DNA from: Alteribacillus sp041949975
GTDB lineage: Bacteria; Bacillota; Bacilli; Bacillales; Marinococcaceae
Direction of reading: 5' to 3'
DNA length: 64,000 bases
Assembly (NCBI RefSeq): GCF_041949975.1
Contig: NZ_JBHFQG010000017.1
Span: forward strand, 1 to 64,000
Position 1 is the stretch's first letter, and each line of letters starts with the position of its first letter. A program made the translations under genes and the position numbers. Below, one piece after another: positions 8,939 through 17,888 of the stretch. The notes under the pieces are model-generated. The model searched no databases. It was not told the DNA's origin and saw nothing but the letters and a program-made list of their open reading frames with translations.

Positions 8939-9312
8939 TTTTTAATTTTTCCTGTCCATTTTTTAAAGCCTTTTTTTAAATGGAAAATATTTTCAGTTTC
9001 CCGCTCTTTTTTTATAATTCTGGCGGCCTGGCGGCTTCTTGTGCCTGATTGGCAATAAAGGTATACAGGCTGGTCGGGCCGAATTTCATTGGAACGCTGC
9101 TTCAACTGAGATAATGGGATATTTCTTGCACCAAGTATGTGTCCGCCGTCGTACTCACGCGGTTCACGAACATCAATTAATTGGGCTTTGCGATACCCTT
9201 TTATAAATTCATCTTGAGTCAATTCCGTTAAAAATTTTGGATTTACAAAACGCCGTACAATCATGATAACGAGAACGGCTGTTAATATCCCCCATAATAT
9301 CCAAGTAATCAT
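8935..9312 (-). CDS. yqhL: Membrane-anchored rhodanese-like protein YqhL
   Basis: The 125-aa protein has one N-terminal membrane segment (about residues 2–20) and a single rhodanese domain (about 30–122). The active-site loop is CQSGTRS with Cys87, and the substrate-side DVREPREYDGGH block is intact, so sulfurtransferase chemistry is plausible. The acceptor is unknown. It faces gcvPB convergently and lies next to lipM, as in B. subtilis. Confidence 0.9.
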   Translation of the reverse strand: MITWILWGILTAVLVIMIVRRFVNPKFLTELTQDEFIKGYRKAQLIDVREPREYDGGHILGARNIPLSQLKQRSNEIRPDQPVYLYCQSGTRSRQAARIIKKERETENIFHLKKGFKKWTGKIKK

Positions 9313-9534
9313 TTAATCTCCCACTCCTTTATTAGGCTACATGATGTATTATAATAATGATTGTGTCAGTAAGCAAAGCCTTTTCATGTGAACTTCTTAA
9401 AAATCATCAAACTTTTGTTTTTTTCAAAGGTTTGGTAGACTATTTTTGCACTAGAAACGAGATATTATATATTTGTTTATAAATATTCCAGCTTACAGGT
9501 ATTTTTGTTAGGAGAAGGAAGAAAGGTGGAGGTT

Positions 9535-10371
9535 ATGAATAAAGAAAAATGGTATTTTATAGACTCGGGTAATTGTTCACCTGCTTATAATATGGCAATG
9601 GATGAAATGCTCTTGAATTGGCACAGCAAGGGGGAGATCCCTCCGATAGTACGATTTTATGGTTGGAGCCCACCTACTCTTTCTGTCGGTTATTTTCAAA
9701 AAGTACATAAAGAAATAGATCTAGAGGCGGTTCATAAACATGGATTAGGTTTTGTAAGAAGGCCAACTGGCGGGCGCGGAGTACTTCACGACCAGGAGTT
9801 AACATACAGTGTTATCGTGTCAGAAGATCATCCACAAATGCCGGCGACGGTTACTGAAGCTTATCGAGTAATATCAGAAGGTATTTTACAAGGGTTTCGG
9901 TATGTTGGACTCGATGCCTACTTTTCTGTTCCGCGAACGAAAGAAGAAGAAAATGAATTGAAGAACCCGCGGTCTGCTGTTTGTTTTGATGCTCCTTCAT
10001 GGTATGAACTTGTAGTGGAAGGAAGAAAAATAGCAGGCAGTGCTCAAACAAGACAGAAAGGAGTTATTTTGCAGCACGGTTCCATTATTTTGGATATTGA
10101 TGAGGATAAATTATTTGACCTTTTTAAATATCCAAGTGACCGGGTAAGACAAAGAATGCAAAACGCATTTAAAAATAAAGCTGTAGCGATTAACGAGCTA
10201 AAGAGTACACCAGTTACTTTGCAGGAAGTATCCGATGCGTTTCACAAAGGGTTTGCAGACGGGTTGAATGTGAATTGGGAGCCTTATCAATTAAATGATA
10301 AAGAAGAGAGTGAAGTATGGGAGCTTGCAAAAACCAAATATGAATTAGAAGAATGGAATTTTCGCCGTTAA
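9535..10371 (+). CDS. lipM: Octanoyl-[GcvH]:protein N-octanoyltransferase LipM
   Basis: LipM moves octanoate from acyl carrier protein onto GcvH, the first step of lipoate assembly in Bacillus. With start ATG 9535 (site AAGGTGG upstream) the protein is 278 aa, the B. subtilis length, and the catalytic cysteine falls at residue 150 (SAVCFDAPSWYE). The in-frame TTG at 9505 would add ten residues without a good ribosome-binding site. The RRPTGGRGVLHDQELTYS and EGRKIAGSAQ motifs of the BPL/LplA/LipB fold are present. Its position beside gcv genes fits: both the glycine cleavage H protein and BkdB need lipoyl groups. Confidence 0.95.
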   Translation: MNKEKWYFIDSGNCSPAYNMAMDEMLLNWHSKGEIPPIVRFYGWSPPTLSVGYFQKVHKEIDLEAVHKHGLGFVRRPTGGRGVLHDQELTYSVIVSEDHPQMPATVTEAYRVISEGILQGFRYVGLDAYFSVPRTKEEENELKNPRSAVCFDAPSWYELVVEGRKIAGSAQTRQKGVILQHGSIILDIDEDKLFDLFKYPSDRVRQRMQNAFKNKAVAINELKSTPVTLQEVSDAFHKGFADGLNVNWEPYQLNDKEESEVWELAKTKYELEEWNFRR

Positions 10372-10379
10372 AGGAGGGG

Positions 10380-10409
10380 AGCGGTTCCGCAATGATATGA
10401 GGAACCGCT
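10380..10409. terminator. Stem-loop after lipM
   Basis: AGCGGTTCC and GGAACCGCT pair perfectly around a 12-nt loop, but only GTTATAT follows, so as a terminator it is weak. It lies between convergent lipM and dat. Confidence 0.55.
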
Positions 10410-10435
10410 GTTATATGTCTTAAGACAGGAAACAA

Positions 10436-11272
10436 TTATGCTGATGTTTGTTCTTTAAAAGCTTGCTGCAGTTTTCGGGTAACAGTTCCGGGCTGCAGTG
10501 AGATTTCTATCGAACCTTTTATATTCACTACCGGAACAATTTCTAATGTAGTACTTGTTACAAATATTTCATCAGCATCCATGATTTCTTCTAGAGAGAA
10601 AGCTTCTTCATAAACAGGGAATCTTTCATTTTTTGCAAGGTTTACTACATTTTGTCTTGTAATGCCATTTAATATTAAATGATTAGCAGGGTGAGTATAA
10701 ATCACTCCTTTTTTCACCATGAATATGTTAGTTGAAGATCCTTCTGTCACAGTGTGACCTCGATGCTGTAATGCTTCTTCACAATGGTTGTCTTCTGCTT
10801 TTCTTTTGGCTAGAACGTTGCCTAAAAGATTAATGGTTTTTATATCGCAGCGCAGCCACCGTATATCTTCGGCGGCCCATAGAGAAATTCCGCTTTTTTG
10901 TTTATCAGCTGGTACTTCTGCTTCTTTTGTAAAAGCAGTAATAACAGGGCAGATATCACGTGAATATAAATGGTCTCTAACTTGTTCTCCTCTTGTCATT
11001 TGAATGTAAGCATAACCATTGTTTATTTCATTTTTTTGAAGAAGAAGTCTTGTATTCTCTTTTATCTCGTTTATGGAGAAAGGAAGAGACATATCTAATT
11101 CTTGTGCGCTTCTTAAAAAACGTTCAAAATGCTCATGGAATAAAAACGGCTGTCCGTTGTAAACCTGGATGACTTCATATATTCCGTCACCGAAATAGTA
11201 GCCTCTGTCATCGAAATGAATAAAGGCTTCTTGTCGTGGCACTATTTTATCTTTTAACCATACATATTCCAA
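10436..11272 (-). CDS. dat: D-amino acid aminotransferase
   Basis: This class IV PLP transaminase interconverts D-alanine and D-glutamate with their keto acids, supplying D-amino acids for peptidoglycan. Starting at TTG 11272 (AAAGGAGGC nine bases upstream) gives 278 aa with the PLP lysine at residue 145, the position known for Bacillus D-amino acid transaminase; the longer frame adds an unlikely N terminus. Visible blocks are DDRGYYFGDGIYEV near the N terminus, IKTINLLGN around the lysine, and EGSSTNIF. A branched-chain (IlvE-like) specificity cannot be fully excluded. Confidence 0.88.
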   Translation of the reverse strand: MEYVWLKDKIVPRQEAFIHFDDRGYYFGDGIYEVIQVYNGQPFLFHEHFERFLRSAQELDMSLPFSINEIKENTRLLLQKNEINNGYAYIQMTRGEQVRDHLYSRDICPVITAFTKEAEVPADKQKSGISLWAAEDIRWLRCDIKTINLLGNVLAKRKAEDNHCEEALQHRGHTVTEGSSTNIFMVKKGVIYTHPANHLILNGITRQNVVNLAKNERFPVYEEAFSLEEIMDADEIFVTSTTLEIVPVVNIKGSIEISLQPGTVTRKLQQAFKEQTSA

Positions 11273-11486
11273 AAATATAAGCCTCCTTTGAATTGGATTT
11301 ATATAACAACCTTCCACCCTAAACTTTAACATACAATAAAACAGGTAACAGAAAATATAATGATAAGATATTTTAATTAGCTGAGCGACACTATTTTGGA
11401 AGCTGTCAAAAATATCAAGATAGAAATTAATTTAAATAATGAGCGATAATACTTAATTATACTCTTGATATCATTTGTTTTTTTAG

Positions 11487-11563
11487 TTGACAAATTACTG
11501 CAAAATAGGATCAATCACCATATATTGTGTTTGTTACACTTTGATGAATACAATATATTGATT
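11487..11563 (+). promoter_or_regulatory. nrdJ promoter region with two NrdR-like boxes
   Basis: A perfect TTGACA -35 hexamer is at 11487–11492; a convincing -10 is not obvious. Two 16-bp sequences match most of the NrdR consensus: 11515–11530 (CCATATATTGTGT core) and 11548–11563 (ACAATATATTGAT core). They lie 33 bp start to start, close to three helical turns, the usual arrangement for this ATP/dATP-sensing repressor of ribonucleotide reductase genes. The nrdR gene itself is not in the window. Confidence 0.6.
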
Positions 11564-11624
11564 TGTTTTGAATAAATATGATAAGCTAAGACATACCATA
11601 TAAAGAAACGGGGAGGACAAATAA

Positions 11625-14192
11625 ATGGGTGCTACCATGCAGCAAGTAATGAAAATAAATAAGGAAAGATTAAACCAGGATATTGAACTTTTTCCCCAGG
11701 TACATCCGGTTACTGAAGATATGCACATGACAAAAAAAGGCGTATCCCGTTTAGTGATGCTTGATAGGTATACCTTTAAAGATACAGAGAAAAAAACGTT
11801 GAAAAGCGGAGATTTCGTTGTACTTACCGTTAAGGAAGATCCAAAATTTCCGGCTAGAGGATTTGGGTTTGTTATGGAATTGGATTGGGATAATGGAAAA
11901 GCGAAAGTATTGGTAGATCAAAGTTTTCAAAATGTCCTGGAGCCGCATGAAGCCGAATCAGGCATTGTTACACGTTCCCTCGACGTTATAGAAAAACCGC
12001 TTGAAATATATTATGAACAAATTGCAAAAAGAAATGCCACAGGACTGGCTGAAGTAGAAACAACAGAAAAAGATAGGGAGCAATCCTTTCATCAATTTTA
12101 TAAAGAATTAGTTAATATGAATTTTATACCTGCAGGACGTGTATTGTACGGAGCAGGTGCCAAAACCGATGTCACTTATTTCAACTGCTATGTAATGCCG
12201 TTTATAGAAGATTCCCGAGAAGGAATATCTGAACACAGAAAACAGGTAATGGAAATAATGAGCCGGGGAGGGGGAGTCGGTACAAATGGATCAACCCTCC
12301 GGCCTAGAAATACATTGGCAAGAGGTGTAAATGGAAAATCCTCTGGTTCTGTTTCCTGGCTTGATGACATTGCAAAGCTTACTCATTTAGTGGAACAAGG
12401 GGGATCACGCCGAGGTGCTCAAATGATCATGTTAGCAGATTGGCACCCGGATATATTAGAATTTATTATATCTAAAATGCAGAATCCTCGTATTCTGAGA
12501 TTTTTGTTAGAACATACAGAGGATGAGCAGATAAAAACATTAGTAAAAGAAAAGCTAAAATTCACTCCTTTAACCGAAACGGAAGAAGCGTTATATCAAG
12601 GAGTCTTAAATTACAAAAATATACCAGGTCAAGGCGGCTTTGACTCTAAAGTAATTCAAGAAGCAGAAGAGAAACTAAAAAATGGCGGAACTTATTCTGT
12701 TAATTCACCAGAATTTTTAACTGGGGCCAACATTTCAGTTTGTTTAACAAATGATTTTATGGAAGCAGTTGAAAAAGATCTAGAGTACAGCCTGCGCTTT
12801 CCTGATGTAGAAAATTACACGGAGCAGGAAATGAACCAGTATAATAAATATTGGCAGGAATGCGGGGATGTTCGTGAGTGGGAAGAAAAAGGGTATGGTA
12901 TTCGTACGTACCGAAAGATTAAAGCCAAAGAATTATGGAAACTAATTAACATTTGTGCCACTTACTCAGCAGAACCTGGAATTTTCTTTATAGATAATGC
13001 CAATGAACAAACTAATGCTCAGAGTTACGGTCAAAAAGTAGTTGCTACCAACCCATGTGGTGAACAGCCGCTTGCACCATATTCTGTTTGTAATCTGGCA
13101 GCAGTAAACCTTGCAGAAATGGCTGATACAGAGAATAAAACAGTTGACTTTGAAAAGCTGAAGCAAACCGTAGAAACAGGAGTGAGAATGCAAGACAATG
13201 TGATCGATGCCACGCCGTACTTTCTTGAGGAAAATACAAAACAGGCAAAAGGAGAACGTCGAATCGGTCTTGGTGTTATGGGGCTGCATGATTTATTAAT
13301 TTACTCTGAAACAAGCTACGGCTCAAAAGAAGGCAATCAGCTTATTGATGAAATTTTTAAAACGATTGCCACTACTGCGTACCGGACAAGTATTAAATTA
13401 GCCAAGGAAAAAGGGAGCTTTCCATTTCTTATAGGGGAGACAGAAGAAGAAACAAAAGAACTGCGTCAAGCGTTTATCAATACAGGTTACATGAAAAACA
13501 TGCCGGAAGATATAAGAGAAGCTGTTTTACAGCATGGAATCCGCAACTCTCATCTTCTTACGGTTGCTCCGACTGGAAGTACGGGTACAATGGTTGGAGT
13601 CAGTACGGGTCTAGAGCCATATTTTTCTTTTAAATATTATCGAAGCGGACGGCTTGGTAAATTCATTGAAGTAAATGCTGAAATTGTTCAAGAATATTTA
13701 AATGAAAATCCAGAAGCTGACAGCAGCAATCTTCCTGAATTTTTCATATCTGCGATGGATTTAACCCCAGAGGCGCATGCAGATGTTCAATGTGTGATCC
13801 AAAAATGGGTAGACAGTTCTTTATCTAAAACAGTAAATGCTCCGCGCGGATATACGGTAGAACAAGTGCAAAAAGTATATGAACGGCTTTATCGCGGAGG
13901 AGCCAAAGGCGGTACAGTGTATGTAGATGGAAGCCGTGATGCTCAGGTTCTTTCTCTTAAAGCAGAAGAAAATAATGTAGAGTCAACTTCCGAGACAGAA
14001 GAAGCTCGTCAGGAAAAAAAAGAAAATAAAGTAGTTTTGGTAGACACAATTAAAGATATACGATCTACTACCATTAATTTTGGAAATGAAATAGGTGATA
14101 CTTGTCCGGTCTGCCGCGAAGGTACAGTTGAAGATATGGGCGGATGTAATACTTGCACCAATTGCGGCGCGCAATTAAAATGCGGATTGTAA
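11625..14192 (+). CDS. nrdJ: Vitamin B12-dependent (class II) ribonucleotide reductase
   Basis: NrdJ reduces ribonucleotides to deoxyribonucleotides with adenosylcobalamin as radical generator, with or without oxygen. The 855-aa protein shows FIPAGRVLYGAG, VTYFNCYVMP, the NPCGEQPLAPYSVCNLAAVN active-site block, APTGSTGTMVGVSTGLEP and a C-terminal zinc-ribbon-like tail with CPVCREG, CNTCTNCG and a final Cys (KCGL). ATG 11625 follows GGGGAGG. The gene is unusual in this position compared with B. subtilis, which uses class I NrdEF. It is followed by a strong terminator. Confidence 0.95.
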   Translation: MGATMQQVMKINKERLNQDIELFPQVHPVTEDMHMTKKGVSRLVMLDRYTFKDTEKKTLKSGDFVVLTVKEDPKFPARGFGFVMELDWDNGKAKVLVDQSFQNVLEPHEAESGIVTRSLDVIEKPLEIYYEQIAKRNATGLAEVETTEKDREQSFHQFYKELVNMNFIPAGRVLYGAGAKTDVTYFNCYVMPFIEDSREGISEHRKQVMEIMSRGGGVGTNGSTLRPRNTLARGVNGKSSGSVSWLDDIAKLTHLVEQGGSRRGAQMIMLADWHPDILEFIISKMQNPRILRFLLEHTEDEQIKTLVKEKLKFTPLTETEEALYQGVLNYKNIPGQGGFDSKVIQEAEEKLKNGGTYSVNSPEFLTGANISVCLTNDFMEAVEKDLEYSLRFPDVENYTEQEMNQYNKYWQECGDVREWEEKGYGIRTYRKIKAKELWKLINICATYSAEPGIFFIDNANEQTNAQSYGQKVVATNPCGEQPLAPYSVCNLAAVNLAEMADTENKTVDFEKLKQTVETGVRMQDNVIDATPYFLEENTKQAKGERRIGLGVMGLHDLLIYSETSYGSKEGNQLIDEIFKTIATTAYRTSIKLAKEKGSFPFLIGETEEETKELRQAFINTGYMKNMPEDIREAVLQHGIRNSHLLTVAPTGSTGTMVGVSTGLEPYFSFKYYRSGRLGKFIEVNAEIVQEYLNENPEADSSNLPEFFISAMDLTPEAHADVQCVIQKWVDSSLSKTVNAPRGYTVEQVQKVYERLYRGGAKGGTVYVDGSRDAQVLSLKAEENNVESTSETEEARQEKKENKVVLVDTIKDIRSTTINFGNEIGDTCPVCREGTVEDMGGCNTCTNCGAQLKCGL

Positions 14193-14235
14193 AAGGAAGT
14201 TTTTCTTCCGTTTAAGTTAAAAAGAATAATTATAA

Positions 14236-14270
14236 TTAAAAGAGGGGGATGGCCGAATCCCTCTTTTTTC
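14236..14270 (+). terminator. Terminator after nrdJ
   Basis: AAAGAGGG and CCCTCTTTTTT form the stem, with GATGGCCGAAT between. A smaller hairpin, GGAAG/CTTCC, lies at 14195–14210. Confidence 0.85.
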
Positions 14271-14389
14271 ATGTTATTATTAAAAAAGGCAGGTTTGTGG
14301 TTCAAAAAAATATATTGTACACTATATGCAACCCTATTTTAATGAGAGAAGCCGCTTAAATATGGCGATACTGCATTGGAGGAACCAGG

Positions 14390-14827
14390 ATGCCCACCCC
14401 AAGTATGGAAGATTATTTAGAACGAATTTATAAATTAATAGAAGAAAAAGGATATGCAAGAGTCTCAGACATTGCAGAAGCTCTTGAAGTACATCCCTCA
14501 TCTGTTACTAAGATGGTACAAAAACTGGATAAAAAAGATTATTTAGTATATGAAAAATACAGAGGTCTCGTGTTAACAGCAAAAGGTAAAAAAGTAGGAA
14601 AAAGACTAGTCTACAGACATGAACTGCTCGAAGATTTTTTAAAGTTGATTGGCGTTGACAATGTTTTTATATATGAAGATGTAGAGGGGATAGAGCATCA
14701 CCTTAGCTGGGATGCCATTGATCGAATTGGAGATGTTGTTCAATTTTTTCAAGAAAATGAAGAAAGATTAAATCTGTTAAGAGATATTCAAAGAAAAAAT
14801 GAAATGAATGAAATAGAAGAAACGTAA
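14390..14827 (+). CDS. mntR: Manganese-responsive transcriptional regulator MntR
   Basis: MntR represses manganese uptake genes and activates efflux when Mn(II) is bound. The 145-aa DtxR-family protein has an N-terminal winged helix (SVTKMVQKLDKKDY is the recognition region) and keeps all six ligands of the B. subtilis protein: Asp8, Glu11, His77, Glu99, Glu102 and His103. The start is ATG 14390 behind GGAGGAACC. The neighbours (lipM side, yqhO) follow the B. subtilis order except that dat and nrdJ are inserted before it. Regulatory targets are outside the window. Confidence 0.95.
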   Translation: MPTPSMEDYLERIYKLIEEKGYARVSDIAEALEVHPSSVTKMVQKLDKKDYLVYEKYRGLVLTAKGKKVGKRLVYRHELLEDFLKLIGVDNVFIYEDVEGIEHHLSWDAIDRIGDVVQFFQENEERLNLLRDIQRKNEMNEIEET

Positions 14828-14828
14828 G

Positions 14829-14856
14829 CCTGTTCAAAAGCGGACAGGTTTTTTAA
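14829..14856 (+). terminator. Terminator after mntR
   Basis: CCTGTTC and GGACAGG flank a six-base loop and are followed by TTTTTT. Confidence 0.8.
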
Positions 14857-14943
14857 TTTTCAAAACAAGGGAGCAAAGGATTAAACACAATCATAGTAAG
14901 TAGGCCATAGTATAAAAAAGAAAATTTAAATGGGGAGAGGTCC

Positions 14944-15834
14944 ATGAAAATTGATGGGGTATTTGCTGGTGGTGGTGTAAAAGCCTTTGCATTTATTGGA
15001 GCTTTAGAGATACTTGAAAAAAGAGGATATATTTTTGAAAGAACAGCAGGTACTAGTGCAGGAGCGTTGATGGCAGCTTTATTAAAAGCAGGGTATACAT
15101 CAAATGAGCTTAAATCCATATTCATGCCATTAACAGCAAATGATTTACTTGATAAAACAAGACTTATGGAACACGCTCCATGGCTAGCATGGTTGTCTGT
15201 TTATTGGAAGCTGGGATTATACAAAGGAGATAAATTTGAAAGATGGATAAGCAGTTTATTGGCTAATAAAAACATTTATACGTTTAAGGATCTACCAAAA
15301 GGAGAATTGAAAATCATTGCTTCAGATGTAACGTCTGGCAGATTAATGGTACTACCAGATGATCTGTCGCATTATGGTTATAAGGAAGAAGAATTTCCAA
15401 TATCTTTAGCGGTTAAAATGAGCTGCATGCTGCCCTATTTTTTTCAGCCTGTGAAGTTAAAAACAGGATATAGAAAAAGCAATATTATTGTTGATGGAGG
15501 GATTTTAAGTAACTTTCCGTTATGGATCTTTAGAGATGCGAAATCCGGCTTATGTAAAAGGCCTGTAATGGGATTTCAATTGTCACCTTCTCTTCAAGAA
15601 TTGCCGCCTCATAAAATAAAAAATGCAGTGGAATTATATCAATCATTGTTTGACACTATGAGAAAAGCTCATGATTTAAGGTATATTTCAAAAAATGAGG
15701 CACAAAATATTGTGTTTCTTCCTGTGGAAAAAATAAAAAGTACGAATTTTAATTTAGATAGCAGTCAAAAAGAAGAACTTATTCATATAGGACGTGCAGA
15801 AACAGAAAAATTCTTAAAAAGGTGGAAAGGTTAA
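14944..15834 (+). CDS. yqhO: Patatin-like phospholipase YqhO
   Basis: The 296-aa protein is a patatin-fold serine acyl hydrolase. The oxyanion loop GGGVKAFAFIG lies near the N terminus, the nucleophile elbow GTSAG places Ser at residue 38, and the catalytic Asp sits in VDGGILSNFP, so the Ser–Asp dyad is complete. It has no signal peptide, so it probably acts on the inner face of the membrane; the lipid substrate is unknown. It stands alone between mntR and a convergent gene. Confidence 0.9.
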   Translation: MKIDGVFAGGGVKAFAFIGALEILEKRGYIFERTAGTSAGALMAALLKAGYTSNELKSIFMPLTANDLLDKTRLMEHAPWLAWLSVYWKLGLYKGDKFERWISSLLANKNIYTFKDLPKGELKIIASDVTSGRLMVLPDDLSHYGYKEEEFPISLAVKMSCMLPYFFQPVKLKTGYRKSNIIVDGGILSNFPLWIFRDAKSGLCKRPVMGFQLSPSLQELPPHKIKNAVELYQSLFDTMRKAHDLRYISKNEAQNIVFLPVEKIKSTNFNLDSSQKEELIHIGRAETEKFLKRWKG

Positions 15835-15922
15835 TTTACAAGATATAGTTATATCTCAAAACTATTCCTTTTCCTAAGTCATTTGCTGTCTTATTAGATC
15901 CACATCTCATATTAAATGTTCT

Positions 15923-16714
15923 TTATAGGTCGGTACGCAAACTACCTTCTTGCTGGTATAAACCTAGTTTTATAGAGAGCATAGGAAGCAGCAGTGTGAT
16001 CCAAAGTCCTATAAAAGCAGCATGCAAAAATTGCAGCAAGGTCAATTGAGGCAAAAAACTTTCTGTATAAACAATAAGAATAAGGCCGCCTATACCTATA
16101 CTTCCAGCTGCTGCTTTTTTCCAGAGCTGTTTTGAAAAAGACATTCTGCTTTTAATCAATTCAAAGCTGTAGCCGGTTCCGCCCCCTAAAAGCAGTCCCG
16201 CATTATGTGCTCCTTCAGGAAACAGAAGTAATAAAGAAGATGGCAATACTAAGGAAAAAGAAAAAATGATAGGGTCAGGAACACTTCCAATCCAGTCCAT
16301 GGATCGGTATACGATATAAACCACAAAAACGCCTAAAAGAATGGCGACTCCTATATCCTGAATAGAATGGCCGCCATAAAGGAGAGTGTTAGTTGATATG
16401 AAAATTATAATACCACTTGCGAGTGCGGTAAAACGACGGTCAGATACCTCAGGTATGAGAAAGCCCCAAAAAGCTGCAGCAATTTGTACTTCACGTGGAG
16501 GAAATATATAAGCAGAACCAGTCGAGGGTTGAGAGGCTTCGGATGGAAGAGAAAATTCTAAGATTCCATGTATATAAACAGTAAGAGCAAAAACTACAAG
16601 CAGCTTAAAACCTAAATGTTTATCGACTATCCAAAAAATAAGTGCGGTTACTGTTAAAAAGAACCAATCATTCAGCAGCAATGCAGCTGTGTTTGCAATC
16701 CAATCCATAAACAT
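15923..16714 (-). CDS. PAP2-like multi-pass membrane protein, probably degenerate active site
   Basis: Starting at ATG 16714 (AAGGAGG 7–8 bases upstream) the protein has 263 aa with six to eight hydrophobic segments. The arrangement resembles type 2 phosphatidic acid phosphatases: FPPREVQIAAAFWGF aligns with the usual FPSGHA motif and LYGGHSIQDIGVAILLG with the last motif (R…GGHxxxDVxxG). The central SGH histidine and the upstream arginine are missing, while GGHxxxD remains. It could be a non-catalytic PAP2-fold protein or one with altered chemistry. The longer frame to 16783 lacks a ribosome-binding site. Confidence 0.6.
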   Translation of the reverse strand: MFMDWIANTAALLLNDWFFLTVTALIFWIVDKHLGFKLLVVFALTVYIHGILEFSLPSEASQPSTGSAYIFPPREVQIAAAFWGFLIPEVSDRRFTALASGIIIFISTNTLLYGGHSIQDIGVAILLGVFVVYIVYRSMDWIGSVPDPIIFSFSLVLPSSLLLLFPEGAHNAGLLLGGGTGYSFELIKSRMSFSKQLWKKAAAGSIGIGGLILIVYTESFLPQLTLLQFLHAAFIGLWITLLLPMLSIKLGLYQQEGSLRTDL

Positions 16715-16838
16715 CTCTTTCCCTCCTTCCGGTAAAGAGAATTTTTCTGTTAAATAGATTAAATACTTGAGACGATGCTGCAAGTTTAATTTAGAACGAA
16801 AAATTTTTTATAATGCACCCTTGGTTTCTTAAAGAAGA

Positions 16839-16882
16839 AAAAGACTGGGCTCAGGTTAAAAAAGAGCCCGGTTCTTTTTCCG
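16839..16882. terminator. Hairpin overlapping the yqhP stop codon
   Basis: GGGCTC and GAGCCC form the core, flanked by GAAAAAGACT and GTTCTTTTTC, so a T-rich tail exists on both strands. On the minus strand the yqhP stop codon lies in the loop. Confidence 0.7.
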
Positions 16883-17236
16883 GTTCTTTTTCCCCTCAAT
16901 CACAGTTAAGTTATGGTCATTTCGCCGTTTATTTATTGCTCGAGAGGGGCGTTTTTTTGATGATTTTTTTGCTTGGGGAGATTTTGCCGCTTTGTAATGC
17001 TTCTTGTTTAAGTTTCTAGCTGCTGATTTTGGGCGCGCAGCGGACTGATATTGACTCATAGACATTCTTTTTAAAATGACTCTTGTGAATAGAAAATACA
17101 GACCAACAGCAACAGCTGCCCCCACCACCAAATAGGTAATTAACCCAAGAGGATCTGTTACCAGTTGATATCCTAACCCTAAAGCCGCCAGACCGAAAAC
17201 GATGATTATAAAAGGATTTGCCGGTAGACGGGACAT
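16856..17236 (-). CDS. yqhP: Membrane protein YqhP (SA1362 family)
   Basis: The 126-aa protein has two membrane segments (about residues 8–24 and 30–50) followed by a strongly basic, lysine- and serine-rich tail ending in KKNRKKNRALF, which should face the cytoplasm or bind nucleic acid or phospholipid. Length and architecture match YqhP/SA1362 proteins found between yqhO and yqhR in Bacillus. The role is unknown. ATG 17236 lies a few bases after a GGAGGTGAT site. Confidence 0.75.
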   Translation of the reverse strand: MSRLPANPFIIIVFGLAALGLGYQLVTDPLGLITYLVVGAAVAVGLYFLFTRVILKRMSMSQYQSAARPKSAARNLNKKHYKAAKSPQAKKSSKKRPSRAINKRRNDHNLTVIEGKKNRKKNRALF

Positions 17237-17888
17237 GGGATCACCTCCGCAATCCTATATTTTTTTTAAGCTATAAAAAAGCGGTTCAGCCATTTATGCT
17301 GCTTTATGCTTCTTCTTTTTAAATCGTTTTTTTGAAGTAATTTCCCCTTTGTATCGTTGACTAACAAAACAGAAAATAAACCGGCCTCCACAGCGATAAT
17401 GCAAATGTTGTACTTTTGAAATTCTTCAATAGCTAGTGGATTTCCTGCTATAACATTGTGTACAGCGACGTGACATTTGAACAATCATTTAATAAGGAGT
17501 ACCAAAGATGATAAGTTATACAAGACTTTCATTAAGAAACTTAACGAAGCAACAAGTATACGAAAGTGCCTTATATTTATGAAAGCGTTGAAACCAGCTT
17601 CATCTATTATATTACTTAATATTCTACATGAATTCGTCAATCTCCTCTATAGGAAAGGTATAATGCAACAAAAAACAGGAAAGCTAATAACTACTCTTAC
17701 ATCATTGGACACTTCCTATATTTATCCATTCCCTTTTTTATAAAAAATACACCTGTAATGAATAAAATACGTAAAGAATAGAAAAGTATGAATGATACAA
17801 ACAACGTAAAGCAGAATTTTATTGTTAAAACAAAGTGAGTACTTACGAGGAGGATCCCTCAGGCATGCTGTAAATTGGAGGTGAAAAT
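17237..17888. other. 652-bp interval without a convincing gene
   Basis: In B. subtilis yqhQ lies between yqhP and yqhR; here no such gene is recognisable. A 24-codon frame at 17507–17581 starts ATG behind AATAAGGAG and would encode MISYTRLSLRNLTKQQVYES plus four residues; it may be a real micropeptide or chance. Two longer frames (minus 17266–17484 without ATG or ribosome-binding site, plus 17477–17743) look non-coding. The segment is AT-rich and may be decayed genes. Confidence 0.4.

Noticed and set aside
11333..11624. Possible cobalamin riboswitch before B12-dependent nrdJ
   Set aside because: No B12-box or aptamer-like conserved pattern is visible; the leader is AT-rich and better explained by NrdR boxes.
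16813..17019. 68-codon plus-strand frame
   Set aside because: It overlaps yqhP antisense and its hairpin; composition follows the complement of the basic yqhP tail.
17266..17484. 72-codon minus-strand frame downstream of yqhP
   Set aside because: It has only a TTG start, no ribosome-binding site and no recognisable family.
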